A stretch of DNA of 64,000 nt from an uncultured Bacteroidales bacterium (GCA_900319005.1 ONMV01000001.1:62001-126000), one strand, 5' to 3'. Positions 14,569 through 24,829 are shown, numbered from the stretch's first letter. The notes: generated by a model from the letters alone, not told the origin. Made by a program: numbers and translations.

Positions 14569-17500
14569 TATCTCGTGAGCATAAGCTTGATGTTCAAGCC
14601 CACGTTGTCAGCCTTAACGGGATAAGAGGACGAGATAAGCGGTGTTGTGCCCTGATGGTCATAGAAGAGCTGAATATTGATCTTCTGGCTCAACACATAG
14701 TCAGCGGAGATCTTGATAGCCAGCACTTTATTACCCGACGAAGCCTGTGACAGACCGCGGTCGTAGTCCATGCTACCTCTCTCCGGCAGAGCGGTCGGGA
14801 TCTTACGGAGAAGCATCTTCACGTCCTTATAGGAGAAATCAACCTGTAACTTGAGGTCATTGCTTACTTTCTTCTCTCCACCGTCTTTGCCTTTACGTAT
14901 GAAATTGAGGTTCTTCACCGTATAACCGGCTCCGACTACGAATTCAGATGTATGACCTTCGGTTAACTGTGCTGAGGTCACGTTCAACGCCAAGTTGCGT
15001 TGTTTGCGGTACTCCGCCTTGAAATTGAGCGAGTTTTTCATCGTCATGTTCAATCCGATGAGCGGTGCAAAAGCCTCAGTCAACGTCACATTGCTGATGT
15101 CATATGCTGAGCTTGGACGAGGTTTGTCGTTCGTCACGTCTCGCACAAAACCGATCATTTTGTTGCTGCCGTCTGCTCCTACCCAGGTTGAATAACTGCC
15201 GAACGACGAGATAGCGTACTTACAAGTGTAAGCGTGCGTCAGGGTGATGGATTTGAAGTGATCTTTCATCCACGGCAGTCGTCCCAGACCATCGTACGTC
15301 ACGGACCAGTTAGGCAGCATTTTGAGGATACCCAAGAATGGATTGAGGCTGATAGACGAAGCGCTGCGACCCGTGTAGGCGGCGAGGAATGCCGGTACAA
15401 GCACATCGGCGGAGTTAGGACTGACCGTTCCGTGTTTGATAGGGTCATATGGTACGCCTTCTGTCAAATGACTCAAGAATCCTGTGGTCGGCATGATGAT
15501 GCCTTCGTATTGACCTTGAACCCGATCGGTCAACTCAATACGGTTCTCCAGAAAACGGTCGTAAGTGCTATTTGCGAAGTTCTCCTCCTGACTGCCAATC
15601 CGACTGAAAGCTGTTCCGATAGCGCATTGTGTGATATTGAACGAGCCTGTTACGTTTTCTTGGAACTGCTCGTAACTATAAATTGTAGAGGTCGATTGTG
15701 CGTAGTAACGCTTACCGGTTAACTGCACTTTGAGTCCCGGAAGCGGTTCGAGTGTCAACTTGATGTCCAGATCCTCTGTATGCGCGCGAGTAGCGGGTTG
15801 AACCACTGAGGTGTCGCCGGATAACCAGCCGTTTTCCTTTGCGCGCTCCAACATATTTCCAGGTATGAAACCGAACGCAAAATCAAAGCCCGGTGCGTAT
15901 CGTCCGTTCACACGTGACTGGCCCATGAATCCTGCCTCCGGAGCAAATCCCGGTAGCGTCATTGAGTTAGTTTCGCGATAAGTGATTTGTAACTTACGAA
16001 GCATCGTACCGAGGTAAGTGAACATATCGCCTGTCACTTGAGCCGGTGTCCGTTTGTTCGGGTCCCGGGTAGTGACGGTGATCGTGGCTACATCGCAATC
16101 CGCTTTCGGTGTGATCGACACTTTGGTGTTGCCTTCGGGACGGAAAGATACCGGTACGCGCTTACCGGTCGAGTCTGCCACACTCACAATCAGCATCTCG
16201 CTATTCAGACGGTGGGTTACTTCGATCGCCTCGCCTTTCTTCAGTGAGGCTGTCTGTGTATAGGTCTTCGGCTTGAACGTGCGTCGGGATCCTCTACCCG
16301 AGTATAGTTGAGTGATTTGTTTCCAGTATTTGGATTTGCCGTACCATGTCTCGAAATTGATACCTCCGTCCACCTGCCAAGTCTGCAACGAACTGACAGT
16401 GTTACCTCTGTTTTCGCCGCTTCCGGTGGAGGCAGCGTTACGAGTCCAGTTATAGTTCGCGTTGTACGATGCGTTCGCCGTGAACGGATCCAGATAAGGG
16501 ATGCGGTTGAACGGCACGTTCCAGCTGGCAGTGAAGACCTGCTGGTAAGCGTATGGCTTGCCGAACCGAGCTAAAGAACGCTGGATAGTATCTTTCCATG
16601 CCGCGTATTTGTCGTGGATGAACTCATCGTCGAAATACTGGCTTTTCAAGATCTCCGGTGTGTACTTACCCTCGTCGATGATGGCGTTCATGGATGATTG
16701 GAAAGTGAACTTCATGTTCTTCGTCAGGTCGTATTTGATGTCCACGTTACGATCCCAAGTGAAGTCCTTGCTATAAGTCAGATCCATCGCTTGAGCGGTT
16801 GCTTCGCCCGCGAGGTCACGCATCTTCATGTGACTGAAAGTACGGTGCATGTTCATGTTGAATGCCCATGATTGCGGCAGGTAATAGAAATTCAACTCCT
16901 TGAGGGCTTTCACTTTCTGTACTTTCTCGACCTTGCTGAACGGCTCCCACGGTTTCGGGTTGAAGTTATACGCGTATTGGAACGAACCCTTATGATCGGT
17001 TGTGTAATTGGTCTCTATCTCCGGCGAACGTTCGGACTGCTTGTTGTAAGAGGCAGATACGGAGAAGTTAGCCGGGTCGATGAACAGGTCGCGTTTCTTT
17101 GTGTAGTGTTGGTCGAGTTTCATGTTCGTGGCAGAGAAAGACAGCGACTCATGTACGGTGTTGGTCATCGCTGCGATTGAATCGCGCTCACGCTTGGTTT
17201 CGTATGTACTCATCGTCTCCGACAACCGCACATCGGTATCCAGAGGGTCGAACTCCGGACTCGTCTTGTCCTTGCTGTACGATACGTACAGCGGTAACTG
17301 GATCTTTGCTTTCTCCGGTAACAGACGACCTGCTTCCAATGCTGCACTGACGGATATCTGGTAGAAATTATCCATGTTGCGGTCCATTACGTTAGCTTCG
17401 ATAGAACCGTAACCTGCCGTTTCCAAGTGTCCTGCTACGTTCACCTGTGCGATGTCACTGATTGCCAGCGATGCGTTCGCTTGTGCGGCTACACCGCCTT

Positions 17501-20500
17501 GCTCGTTGAACTGACTCAAACGTAACTCGTTTACCCATACCTCACCGCCTACTACGCGCTGACCCGTGTTGCGCACACCGATCATGATGCTTGATATATC
17601 TTCCAGCGTCGGGTTTCCGAGAACGGTCACTTTGTTATTTCCGTCGTACTGCTCGTAGCGTTGGGTGTTGCTTACTCCGTCATTGCCTGCACGCCGCGCT
17701 TTGTTACGAGCCGTCTTAGTCTCAGGGAAGATGGAGAGGTTAAAATCGAACATGTTCTCTTTCGGCCAAACGATCTCGCGGTCCGCTTCTGAGTTGTTGT
17801 TATATATTCCCGGAGCGGTCAACTTCAGCGGAATCTCATATTCGTAGTAGTTGTTCTTCAAGTCGCTACCCATTCGGATGAAGCAACTTAACTCCCCGTC
17901 TGCTAATTCCGACCAGTTGGGGTTGTCGGTGGTGAACTGCTCGGCGTGAACAAACATCTGCAATTTTTTGTATTGACGCATGTCATAGCTGACGTTCTTG
18001 TACATTGCGCGTGCGTCGCGCGGACCTATTTTGTTCACGCGCATGGACATCGCCTGCTCGTTCTGCGCGATGAGTTGCGCCTGACCCGGATCGGTCTGAC
18101 GACTCACGCCCGGAGGGAGCACGTAGTTAATCGGCCATCTGGAACTGTTCTCTTCGATGTTCACGGTCTGAATACTCATCGTCGTTGTGTCGGTGATCGG
18201 CAGGCTGGTCGGCTCCAAACTACGCGTGTACTGACGCCATTCACCGCGCACAAGGTCCATCGTCGCAAAACGGAGCACCGTCTCGCGGCTAAAACCGGTC
18301 ATGTACATACGCATGAACCGGATGGATTTCCAGTTACGGATAGAACCCACTTTGGTCACGTTGTCTCCGCGGAGAGGTATCTTGAACTGATACCACGTCA
18401 CATCTACCGTCTGACCATTTCGAAGGGCTACTTTGCTGATTTTCTTCTCGGTGATGTTCTGCCTTCCCACTTCTAACATGTCCGGACGAAGCGACACTTC
18501 GTATTGGAAATAGCGCTCGTACTCATTGAGCGTGTTGTCCTGGTTGATGTCCTCAATATCCGGTTGCAGCGTGGCTGCCGTTCCATAACTTTCCGTCTGC
18601 TGCTCGGTAGCGGGAGAGTTGCCTTGTGTACCGTTATAGTGTTTATAGCGGTCCATGATGCTTACCTCGTCTCGGTCGTAATCCGAGCCGCGGAAGAAAT
18701 GGTAGTTATCGCCCGCAGGGTCATTGAGCGGAGAGTACGAATCCGCCTCCCATTGCTGCTGAACGCTACCGCTCACTTTCATACGCAGCTGATCGATGAA
18801 CTTCTTATAAGCGGGCCATTCTTTCTCTTGATTGTCATTCAGACCATTCAGACCGACATCTTGTCTCACACGCGCACCGCCTTCGTTGCTGAATGCCGTC
18901 GTCGTGCTTGTGGTACGAGGAACTAAACCCCATGGTGTGTTCTCTACACGACCTTGGTCGCTGTCGGAAACAGGCATTCCGTGCTCAAATGCTTTCTTGC
19001 CGTCTCGCAAGATATCTTCGCTCACGTCACCTAAGTTGATGTAAAGTTTGCCGTAGTCCCCAGGCTGCAGGTCGGGGTTCGTCAGGGTCGGATCCATCAG
19101 CCAGAACTGGATGTACTCGATGTTCGCTTTCTCGAAATCCGTATTGTCCAGCCGGCGCATGATTCCACCCCAACGGCTCTTCGGATTGGTCAACTTACCG
19201 TCCGGACCGATCTCATCCGCGCTGATGTTGTATTGTCCGCGCTCTTCGGGGTAATAAGCCAAGTTGAGAACCGGCAGTTTCGTATCCACGTTGCTTGCCT
19301 CCTGACGGTTCGGATACACCTCGTCCTGATAAACGATACGGGTCCTATGGTCACTCAGTGCCTCTAAGTCATTGCGGATGTGAGCAGGTGTGTTCGACTG
19401 CGGATAGCCGAAAATAGGATCCACAGTGTACCATGCCAGATGTGCACGGTTCTTGTTGTACCCGATGGTGTCGCGGGTGATGTTGATGTGCGATTCAGGG
19501 AAGACATCCGGCGTGGAAGCAAGGAACCAGTAACTCGGATAGTGTATGTCGATATTCGTCGTTGTGCTCTCGAAATCATCAATATACGCCGTTCCTGCCG
19601 ATCCCACATCGTTCGTGTGTCCCGGGATGAGGTGTGCAAACTCCGCGTTGATGGCGAAGGTTGAAGGAGCGGTCGCTGTGATCCATGGAATCTTGTCAAT
19701 CGCGTTGGTCAACCATTGCATCTCGGTCTTCCAGCTTCCGTTCAGACCCCAGATCGTATTGGCTAAGGGCTCCGAACCCGTGTTTACTTTAGTGGTCAGC
19801 GGACGTTCACGCATATGCATCACCGTTCCGCCTATCGTCAGGTCTTTGTTGAATTCGTATTCTAAATGCACGCCGAACAAGCTCTTGCGCTGCATTGAGA
19901 AAGTGCTCTGGTTCTCCAACTTTACATCCACGTTCGTACCCGATTCCAAGATAGCTGTGTTCAGAATAGTTACCGTTCCCATCGTGTAGTCGACCGTGTA
20001 ATCGACGTTCTCTATCAGTGTGGCACCCCCTGCAGTCACGGTTACCGAGCCGCGTGGCACGTTCATCGCACCCAAACGGATCTCGCTGCTATTCGTACCT
20101 TTGTACTTACCCGTTAAGCGGAACTTATTCTTCTCCGTCATCTCTTGCGCTACCACGAGCGTTGAGTCGTACAACTCAGGGAAACAGTATTTGTTCACCA
20201 GCCTCTCGTCATCCTCTAATACTTTAGCCAAGTGGTCACCGAACGGTTCCAGCACAGGGAAGATGATCTTTCCGCTACTCGAGAGAATGGTCATGCCTTC
20301 CAGAAAATCGAAACGACCATCAGGGTTGGCGTTGTGCTTCTGATCCAAACGGTCCAGGTTCATCACACGGATGAGCTGTTTGCCGTTAATAGGACCCTCG
20401 TTCAGGTATTGCATGTCCGTTCCGATGGAGTCGTTACGGTAAGTCACGTATAATTCGAACTTCTCCGAATTGATGCTCGTCGCGCCTAACGAGTAGATGT

Positions 20501-22292
20501 TCTTCATCATCAAATCCCATGTGCCGCGACCTTTCACTGTCGGGGCATTCGCGGTGCTTTTCAGCAATTTTAATGCTACCGCAGGCATATTGCCCGAACG
20601 AATACTACTCGAGTCCTGCATCTGGTCTGTCGAGAACTCACCTACCTGATAGATCTGACCGTTATACGAGTACTCGTATGCTACTGCAAGCACCTCGTCC
20701 TGGTTCAGAGCACTCTTGAGCGATATATATCCCAACGCACTATTCAGCGTATATTCGCTGCCGGTCAGTAACCGGGCGGACTCTACTTTCTCGTAGTCCA
20801 CTCCTCCGTTCAGATTTGTTCCGTCCAAGTCAAATATCTGTCCGAGAACCGTGCTCGTTTTATCCAATTGGCGGAACGAGGAGTTTGCCTGCAACTCCGG
20901 ATATAAGCTGTTCGCTTTGTTATCCGGTGCAGCAATCGGCGTACCATTCCAATGTAACTGCGTGTGACGGCTGTTTTCACCAAGGTCCGCAAAAGCCACA
21001 ATATTTCGCGCTTGGTCGTAGTTACCGCGTTTATTGGTGATCCAAACCTCTATCTTGTTGATCGTTACGCCCGAAGAAACATACGGCGCACTCTCCATTG
21101 CTTTCTCATAGTTGTCGCGGAAGAAATGACTCAGGAAGAAATGCCGGTTCTCGTCGTAGTTATCACCCGCGATGTCGAACTTCGTCATCTGTGCACCGCC
21201 CTTGCTGCTCACCGTCTGAGCCTGGCTGTTCTGCTGACTCACCAATGCCTGAATGCGGAACTTACCGAACTTCAGATTGGTCTTGATACCAAACAATGCC
21301 TTACTGCCGCGAATCAGCGAACTCGGAAGGTCCATCGTCACGTTACCCGCCTCGATACTCTGGATGATGTCGTCCTCTTCGCCTTTGTAGTTCAGTTTCA
21401 GGTTCTGTTGGTCGAACGCAAAAGAAGCCTCCGTGTTGTAGGTCAGGTTGAAGTTCAATTTCGTACCCACTTTACCTTGCACGCTCGCTTGGATCTTCTC
21501 ATCAAAGTCAAAAATATTATTGTTTCGCGCGCGAGGGGTCAATGACGGGTTAGCAATGTACTGATGCTTGAATCCGAACATCAGATCCGCGCTTCCTTGC
21601 ATCTTCAACTGCACACCGCCCGGACCGAACACTTTGTCTGCCGGACCGATATTGAATTTCATATCGGTGATGTCGAATTTCTTCTCGTTGTTATGCTCCA
21701 CTTCACCGATTTTCTGCTGCCAGTAGCGGTGCATGATCTGTCGTTCCGCGTATTGGTTGTATTCCTCTTGGGTCAGCATATACGGTGTGGATATCTCCGT
21801 ATTACCCATCTTCGTACGGATGACATATGTACCTGTCTCCGGCTGGTACTCTACGCTCGTCGTCACGTTCTCCGGGTCCTGCAGATCCAACGAAGACACA
21901 GGGCTGGTCAACTCCCCGTAGTTCTGCGCGCCTAACTGCTTAACTCTCGTCGGAGCCCAAAGCACACTGTCCGTGTTCGTCGTCCAATCGGCTACACTCT
22001 CCGGCGTCACGATGTCTCCGCCTTCATCAATCGCTTTCTGACGCTTCGCACGCTCTTCAGCTTTCCGTTTCTTCTCTTCGTCCTGCCTTTTCTTCTCCTC
22101 CGCCAAACGAGCCGCCTCTTCTTCGCGCGCTTTTTTCTCTGCTGCTTTCTGTGCTTTCTCTTCCGCTACCAACTCTTTCAAGGTTTTCGGCCTGCTCTTT
22201 GCGGGCTGCGCAGGATTCTGTGCAGACACCCCTACCGCCATCACCGATAGTAGCACAAACAGAATAATATGTATAAAATTCTTACCTTTCAA
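14568..22292 (-). CDS. sprA: SprA (SOV), outer-membrane translocon protein of the type 9 secretion system
   Basis: 2574 residues, in the size range of SprA. It has a signal peptide (MKGKNFIHIILFVLLSVMAVG, cut near SAQ), then a highly charged Lys/Glu/Arg-rich stretch (about 30-95) and a very long beta-rich body. Segments such as FNLTYNTEASFAFDQQNLK, FAINAEFAHLIPGH and GTAYIDDFEST are recognisable SprA signatures. SprA is the very large outer-membrane barrel through which T9SS cargo leaves. The charged N-terminal insertion seems longer than usual. It lies between ruvA (upstream) and the NadR-type kinase. Candidate cargo in the window are the proteins at 25337, 32385 and 59058 with similar C-terminal tails. 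Confidence 0.95.
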   Translation of the reverse strand: MKGKNFIHIILFVLLSVMAVGVSAQNPAQPAKSRPKTLKELVAEEKAQKAAEKKAREEEAARLAEEKKRQDEEKKRKAEERAKRQKAIDEGGDIVTPESVADWTTNTDSVLWAPTRVKQLGAQNYGELTSPVSSLDLQDPENVTTSVEYQPETGTYVIRTKMGNTEISTPYMLTQEEYNQYAERQIMHRYWQQKIGEVEHNNEKKFDITDMKFNIGPADKVFGPGGVQLKMQGSADLMFGFKHQYIANPSLTPRARNNNIFDFDEKIQASVQGKVGTKLNFNLTYNTEASFAFDQQNLKLNYKGEEDDIIQSIEAGNVTMDLPSSLIRGSKALFGIKTNLKFGKFRIQALVSQQNSQAQTVSSKGGAQMTKFDIAGDNYDENRHFFLSHFFRDNYEKAMESAPYVSSGVTINKIEVWITNKRGNYDQARNIVAFADLGENSRHTQLHWNGTPIAAPDNKANSLYPELQANSSFRQLDKTSTVLGQIFDLDGTNLNGGVDYEKVESARLLTGSEYTLNSALGYISLKSALNQDEVLAVAYEYSYNGQIYQVGEFSTDQMQDSSSIRSGNMPAVALKLLKSTANAPTVKGRGTWDLMMKNIYSLGATSINSEKFELYVTYRNDSIGTDMQYLNEGPINGKQLIRVMNLDRLDQKHNANPDGRFDFLEGMTILSSSGKIIFPVLEPFGDHLAKVLEDDERLVNKYCFPELYDSTLVVAQEMTEKNKFRLTGKYKGTNSSEIRLGAMNVPRGSVTVTAGGATLIENVDYTVDYTMGTVTILNTAILESGTNVDVKLENQSTFSMQRKSLFGVHLEYEFNKDLTIGGTVMHMRERPLTTKVNTGSEPLANTIWGLNGSWKTEMQWLTNAIDKIPWITATAPSTFAINAEFAHLIPGHTNDVGSAGTAYIDDFESTTTNIDIHYPSYWFLASTPDVFPESHINITRDTIGYNKNRAHLAWYTVDPIFGYPQSNTPAHIRNDLEALSDHRTRIVYQDEVYPNRQEASNVDTKLPVLNLAYYPEERGQYNISADEIGPDGKLTNPKSRWGGIMRRLDNTDFEKANIEYIQFWLMDPTLTNPDLQPGDYGKLYINLGDVSEDILRDGKKAFEHGMPVSDSDQGRVENTPWGLVPRTTSTTTAFSNEGGARVRQDVGLNGLNDNQEKEWPAYKKFIDQLRMKVSGSVQQQWEADSYSPLNDPAGDNYHFFRGSDYDRDEVSIMDRYKHYNGTQGNSPATEQQTESYGTAATLQPDIEDINQDNTLNEYERYFQYEVSLRPDMLEVGRQNITEKKISKVALRNGQTVDVTWYQFKIPLRGDNVTKVGSIRNWKSIRFMRMYMTGFSRETVLRFATMDLVRGEWRQYTRSLEPTSLPITDTTTMSIQTVNIEENSSRWPINYVLPPGVSRQTDPGQAQLIAQNEQAMSMRVNKIGPRDARAMYKNVSYDMRQYKKLQMFVHAEQFTTDNPNWSELADGELSCFIRMGSDLKNNYYEYEIPLKLTAPGIYNNNSEADREIVWPKENMFDFNLSIFPETKTARNKARRAGNDGVSNTQRYEQYDGNNKVTVLGNPTLEDISSIMIGVRNTGQRVVGGEVWVNELRLSQFNEQGGVAAQANASLAISDIAQVNVAGHLETAGYGSIEANVMDRNMDNFYQISVSAALEAGRLLPEKAKIQLPLYVSYSKDKTSPEFDPLDTDVRLSETMSTYETKRERDSIAAMTNTVHESLSFSATNMKLDQHYTKKRDLFIDPANFSVSASYNKQSERSPEIETNYTTDHKGSFQYAYNFNPKPWEPFSKVEKVQKVKALKELNFYYLPQSWAFNMNMHRTFSHMKMRDLAGEATAQAMDLTYSKDFTWDRNVDIKYDLTKNMKFTFQSSMNAIIDEGKYTPEILKSQYFDDEFIHDKYAAWKDTIQRSLARFGKPYAYQQVFTASWNVPFNRIPYLDPFTANASYNANYNWTRNAASTGSGENRGNTVSSLQTWQVDGGINFETWYGKSKYWKQITQLYSGRGSRRTFKPKTYTQTASLKKGEAIEVTHRLNSEMLIVSVADSTGKRVPVSFRPEGNTKVSITPKADCDVATITVTTRDPNKRTPAQVTGDMFTYLGTMLRKLQITYRETNSMTLPGFAPEAGFMGQSRVNGRYAPGFDFAFGFIPGNMLERAKENGWLSGDTSVVQPATRAHTEDLDIKLTLEPLPGLKVQLTGKRYYAQSTSTIYSYEQFQENVTGSFNITQCAIGTAFSRIGSQEENFANSTYDRFLENRIELTDRVQGQYEGIIMPTTGFLSHLTEGVPYDPIKHGTVSPNSADVLVPAFLAAYTGRSASSISLNPFLGILKMLPNWSVTYDGLGRLPWMKDHFKSITLTHAYTCKYAISSFGSYSTWVGADGSNKMIGFVRDVTNDKPRPSSAYDISNVTLTEAFAPLIGLNMTMKNSLNFKAEYRKQRNLALNVTSAQLTEGHTSEFVVGAGYTVKNLNFIRKGKDGGEKKVSNDLKLQVDFSYKDVKMLLRKIPTALPERGSMDYDRGLSQASSGNKVLAIKISADYVLSQKINIQLFYDHQGTTPLISSSYPVKADNVGLNIKLMLTR

Positions 22293-22334
22293 TTTTTACC
22301 TTTCAATTTTCACCTTTCATTTTTCACCTTTCAA
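22286..22334. repeat. CTTTCAA/TTTTCAC array between ruvA and sprA
   Basis: Seven units alternate CTTTCAA or CTTTCAT with TTTTTAC or TTTTCAC, covering the ruvA-sprA spacer plus the first codons of sprA and the last codons of ruvA. Confidence 0.85.
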
Positions 22335-22951
22335 AGCATTTTCAATGCCTCACGAATGACGCCTTCCACTTTCATTTGCGGGTTGTTCTTCAGAATCTTA
22401 TCTACCGCCTTGCCGCTTGCAGCAGCTGCAAATCCAAGCATCGTCAGTGCACTAACCGCTTCGGCTTTTACGGGACTTTCTTCTATCTCAAAGAGTTCTG
22501 AGGGCTGATTCTGGTCAGACCCGGCTGATGGCTCTAATTTGATCGCTTTGTCTTTCAGATCCACGATGATGCGTTGAGCGGTTTTGGGCCCCAACCCCTT
22601 CACTTTCGACATTGCTTTCGCGTTGCCCGTTGCAATCAGCGTTCTCAACTCATCCACGTTGAACGCACTCATGATCATCCGTGACGTAGCTGCTCCCACG
22701 CCACTTACGGTCATCAGCATCTCAAATAACTGACGTTCGGCTTTGGTCGCAAAACCGTAGATCTCATGGGTATCTTCACGTATGATCTCGGTGATAAATA
22801 ACTTAACTTCTTCGCCTTTCGCCTCTTCTTTGCCGACCAACGCCGAATAGGTCGGAAGAGTGATGGCTATTCCGTAACCGACGCCAGCAGCTTCTATCAC
22901 AGCTTCCGTCGGGTTCAAATCAGTCAATATGCCTTTTATATATTCTATCAT
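22331..22951 (-). CDS. ruvA: Holliday junction branch migration protein RuvA
   Basis: 206 residues, the typical length. The N-terminal OB domain begins MIEYIKGILTDLNPTEAVIEA. Helix-hairpin-helix motifs include a MTVSGVGAATSRMIMS segment and VKGLGPKTAQRIIVDLKDK, and a C-terminal domain III (EAVSALTMLGF to the end) would contact RuvB. RuvA binds four-way DNA junctions. It has its own promoter (23002-23033) and leads a transcript that also contains sprA and the NadR-type gene, an operon mixing DNA repair and secretion. Confidence 0.97.
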   Translation of the reverse strand: MIEYIKGILTDLNPTEAVIEAAGVGYGIAITLPTYSALVGKEEAKGEEVKLFITEIIREDTHEIYGFATKAERQLFEMLMTVSGVGAATSRMIMSAFNVDELRTLIATGNAKAMSKVKGLGPKTAQRIIVDLKDKAIKLEPSAGSDQNQPSELFEIEESPVKAEAVSALTMLGFAAAASGKAVDKILKNNPQMKVEGVIREALKML

Positions 22952-23001
22952 AATTCACAGCTCTCAATGGTCAGTTTCCCGCGTACACGCGAAAAAGCGT
23001 G

Positions 23002-23033
23002 CAAAGGTACAATTTTTTTTTGATATATGCAAG
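23002..23033 (-). promoter_or_regulatory. Promoter of the ruvA-sprA operon
   Basis: On the minus strand CTTG (23033-23030), 20 bp, TACCTTTG (23009-23002), about 50 bp before the ruvA start. Confidence 0.78.
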
Positions 23034-23249
23034 ACCTTGGTCGCGAAAAATGCATTTTTTATTCGATTTCGCGAGCAAGGTAGAGCAACCGCCCACGATT
23101 TTAGGATCGATCATGTCGAAAAAATTCCGTACCTTTGTCGTCGGAAACGATGGTCTTTGAGATTTTAGAAAAGAAAAAATAATTATCAACTATCAAAAAT
23201 AGCCCATTTTACGAAAAACACAGAAAAAATATATTTTTTTGTTCGTTCA

Positions 23250-23281
23250 CTTGCATGTTTCGATAAAAAGTTGTACCTTTG
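23250..23281 (+). promoter_or_regulatory. Promoter directly before an intrinsic terminator
   Basis: CTTG (23250-23253), 20 bp, TACCTTTG (23274-23281). The first possible transcribed base lies only a few bases before the terminator stem. Confidence 0.72.
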
Positions 23282-23287
23282 CAGCGG

Positions 23288-23319
23288 AATTAAAACGCAT
23301 CTTCGGGTGCGTTTTTTTT
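23288..23319 (+). terminator. UUCG-capped terminator at the start of a leader (possible tiny RNA)
   Basis: AAAACGCATC (23292-23301), loop TTCG, GGTGCGTTTT (23306-23315) and a T run. With the promoter at 23250-23281 this would release an RNA of only about 30-40 bases, or act as a constitutive block on read-through towards the AraC gene. Confidence 0.78.
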
Positions 23320-23432
23320 ATATTTATGTGGAGAAATTGACAGTCAATAGGATCCGATTCGTAAAAATAATGTAATCATACGTAAAAAAATGACTTTTAA
23401 AAGATACTCTGCGTAAAAATCTGCGCGCGCAT

Positions 23433-23464
23433 GTTGGGTAGATGAAGAATTTTTTGTAATTTTG
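23433..23464 (+). promoter_or_regulatory. Promoter of the membrane AraC regulator
   Basis: GTTG (23433-23436), 20 bp, TAATTTTG (23457-23464), 39 bp before the ATG at 23503. Confidence 0.75.
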
Positions 23465-23502
23465 CATGTTTTATTGTTTGGTTGGAAAATTAAGGATAGA
23501 TA

Positions 23503-24711
23503 ATGATGCAAAATGGCAATATTCGTCGTCTGTGGTCTGATTACCAATTGGAAGTTCTTTTCGGCTCGGTGCTGTTGGTGCTGACGGGGCTCAGCTATTG
23601 GCTGGGTACGTTCATTCCGGATTGGTTATTTGAGAACTACATCAATCCGGTAGAGTGTATTGCTACGGTTGCTGTCTGTTTCTTCGGCGCTTTCCTTTTG
23701 TTGTCGCATAAGGAACAAAACGTCATACGCCGGTCGTGGGCGGGAGTGCTGCTTGTATGGGGATGTGTGGATGTACTAACGTTGGGATTGCGGTATCTGC
23801 TGGGTATTAAAGCGATAGGCGGTATGCCGTCTGATCCGCTGTATAATGCCTCGGTGACCTTAGGTAATTTGCTGGCTTTCATGCTCTTTGTCTATCCCAC
23901 TCAGGTGTTGCGCCCGGGGTGGCTCAACTGGAAGCTTGCCGTGCTGTTGCTGCTCCCGATGATCGTGCTGGGGGTGGTCGATTATTTCGTACCGGCGAAT
24001 CTGCTGCATTTCATCATGATTTACCCGGTTATTATTTTCTTTCTGGTCTGCCGGCATATCCGTAAGTACCGTCAATGGTGCGAGGACAATTTCTCCTCGA
24101 TGGAGGATATTGATACCCAATGGATCGTGCGCTATCTGATTATGTTGTTTATCGTTGGGTTGTCGTTCTATTTCATCGTTTTCTGGTACGTCCCGAACCG
24201 GATGTTCACCCAGCAGTGGATGTTCCTCCTTATCTTCGCGTACACTACTGAGCGCGTGTTGTTCCGCCCCGATCCGTGGGAGAAAGTACAGACAGAGACG
24301 GTACAAGATACCAACGATATACCCAGAGACGATGTGCATTGTATCAAGGACGAGGAGATGAATCCGGTCAGTGAAACGTATCGTGCTACCTTGGAGGCTT
24401 GGCTCGAAAAGGAGAAACCGTATCTCAATCCGGATTTCCAGTTAATGGACCTGCGTCAGGTGCTGCCGCTTAACCGCTCTTATCTGAGCCAATTCATCAA
24501 CAAAGAATACGGTTGCACGTTCTACCAATGGGTTAACGGCCTGCGTATCGAAAAAGCGAAGCGCCTTCTGACCGAGCAACCCGAACTCAAAATCCAGGAT
24601 GTCGCGAAACGTTGCGGTTTCTCATCCCGCCAGGTTTTCTCGCGTACGTTCCTTCGTGAGACCGGTCAAATACCCAGCGAATGGATTAGTACCCAAAACA
24701 ACGCCATTTAG
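23503..24711 (+). CDS. AraC-family regulator with a polytopic membrane N-terminus
   Basis: 402 residues. Residues about 15-265 form seven or eight hydrophobic segments (for example VLFGSVLLVLTGLSYWLG, WAGVLLVWGCVDVLTLGL, IVRYLIMLFIVGLSFYFIV). A charged linker follows, then an AraC-type double helix-turn-helix at about 300-395 (VLPLNRSYLSQFINKEYG; VAKRCGFSSRQVFSRTFLRETG). Such proteins probably sense an envelope or extracellular signal and bind DNA while membrane-anchored; the signal is unknown. A second, smaller membrane AraC-type gene follows 118 bp later with its own promoter, and both lie upstream of a large secreted protein gene they may control (inference). Confidence 0.85.
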   Translation: MMQNGNIRRLWSDYQLEVLFGSVLLVLTGLSYWLGTFIPDWLFENYINPVECIATVAVCFFGAFLLLSHKEQNVIRRSWAGVLLVWGCVDVLTLGLRYLLGIKAIGGMPSDPLYNASVTLGNLLAFMLFVYPTQVLRPGWLNWKLAVLLLLPMIVLGVVDYFVPANLLHFIMIYPVIIFFLVCRHIRKYRQWCEDNFSSMEDIDTQWIVRYLIMLFIVGLSFYFIVFWYVPNRMFTQQWMFLLIFAYTTERVLFRPDPWEKVQTETVQDTNDIPRDDVHCIKDEEMNPVSETYRATLEAWLEKEKPYLNPDFQLMDLRQVLPLNRSYLSQFINKEYGCTFYQWVNGLRIEKAKRLLTEQPELKIQDVAKRCGFSSRQVFSRTFLRETGQIPSEWISTQNNAI

Positions 24712-24772
24712 GTAACATTTCGTAAATATTTTGCGCTTTTAGGGAACACTTTGTAAAAAAATGCACGTGCGT

Positions 24773-24804
24773 ATTGCGTACGTGCTTTCTTCTTTATAAT
24801 TTTG
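24773..24804 (+). promoter_or_regulatory. Promoter of the small AraC-type gene and the surface-protein operon
   Basis: ATTG (24773-24776), 20 bp, TAATTTTG (24797-24804), 25 bp before the ATG at 24830. Confidence 0.72.
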
Positions 24805-24829
24805 CAACCGTTTTTAGTGATAGTAAACA

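Larger units (their letters stand above)
22952..23502. other. 551-bp divergent regulatory region
   Basis: No gene recognised. It carries the ruvA promoter (minus), a promoter followed at once by a terminator at 23250-23319, and the promoter of the AraC regulator. An isolated TACCTTTG at 23130-23137 has no matching -33 box. Confidence 0.6.

Noticed and set aside
23130-23137. Extra TACCTTTG promoter
   Set aside because: No TTTG-like box at the proper distance (23106-23109 reads ATCG), and no gene follows before the next promoters.
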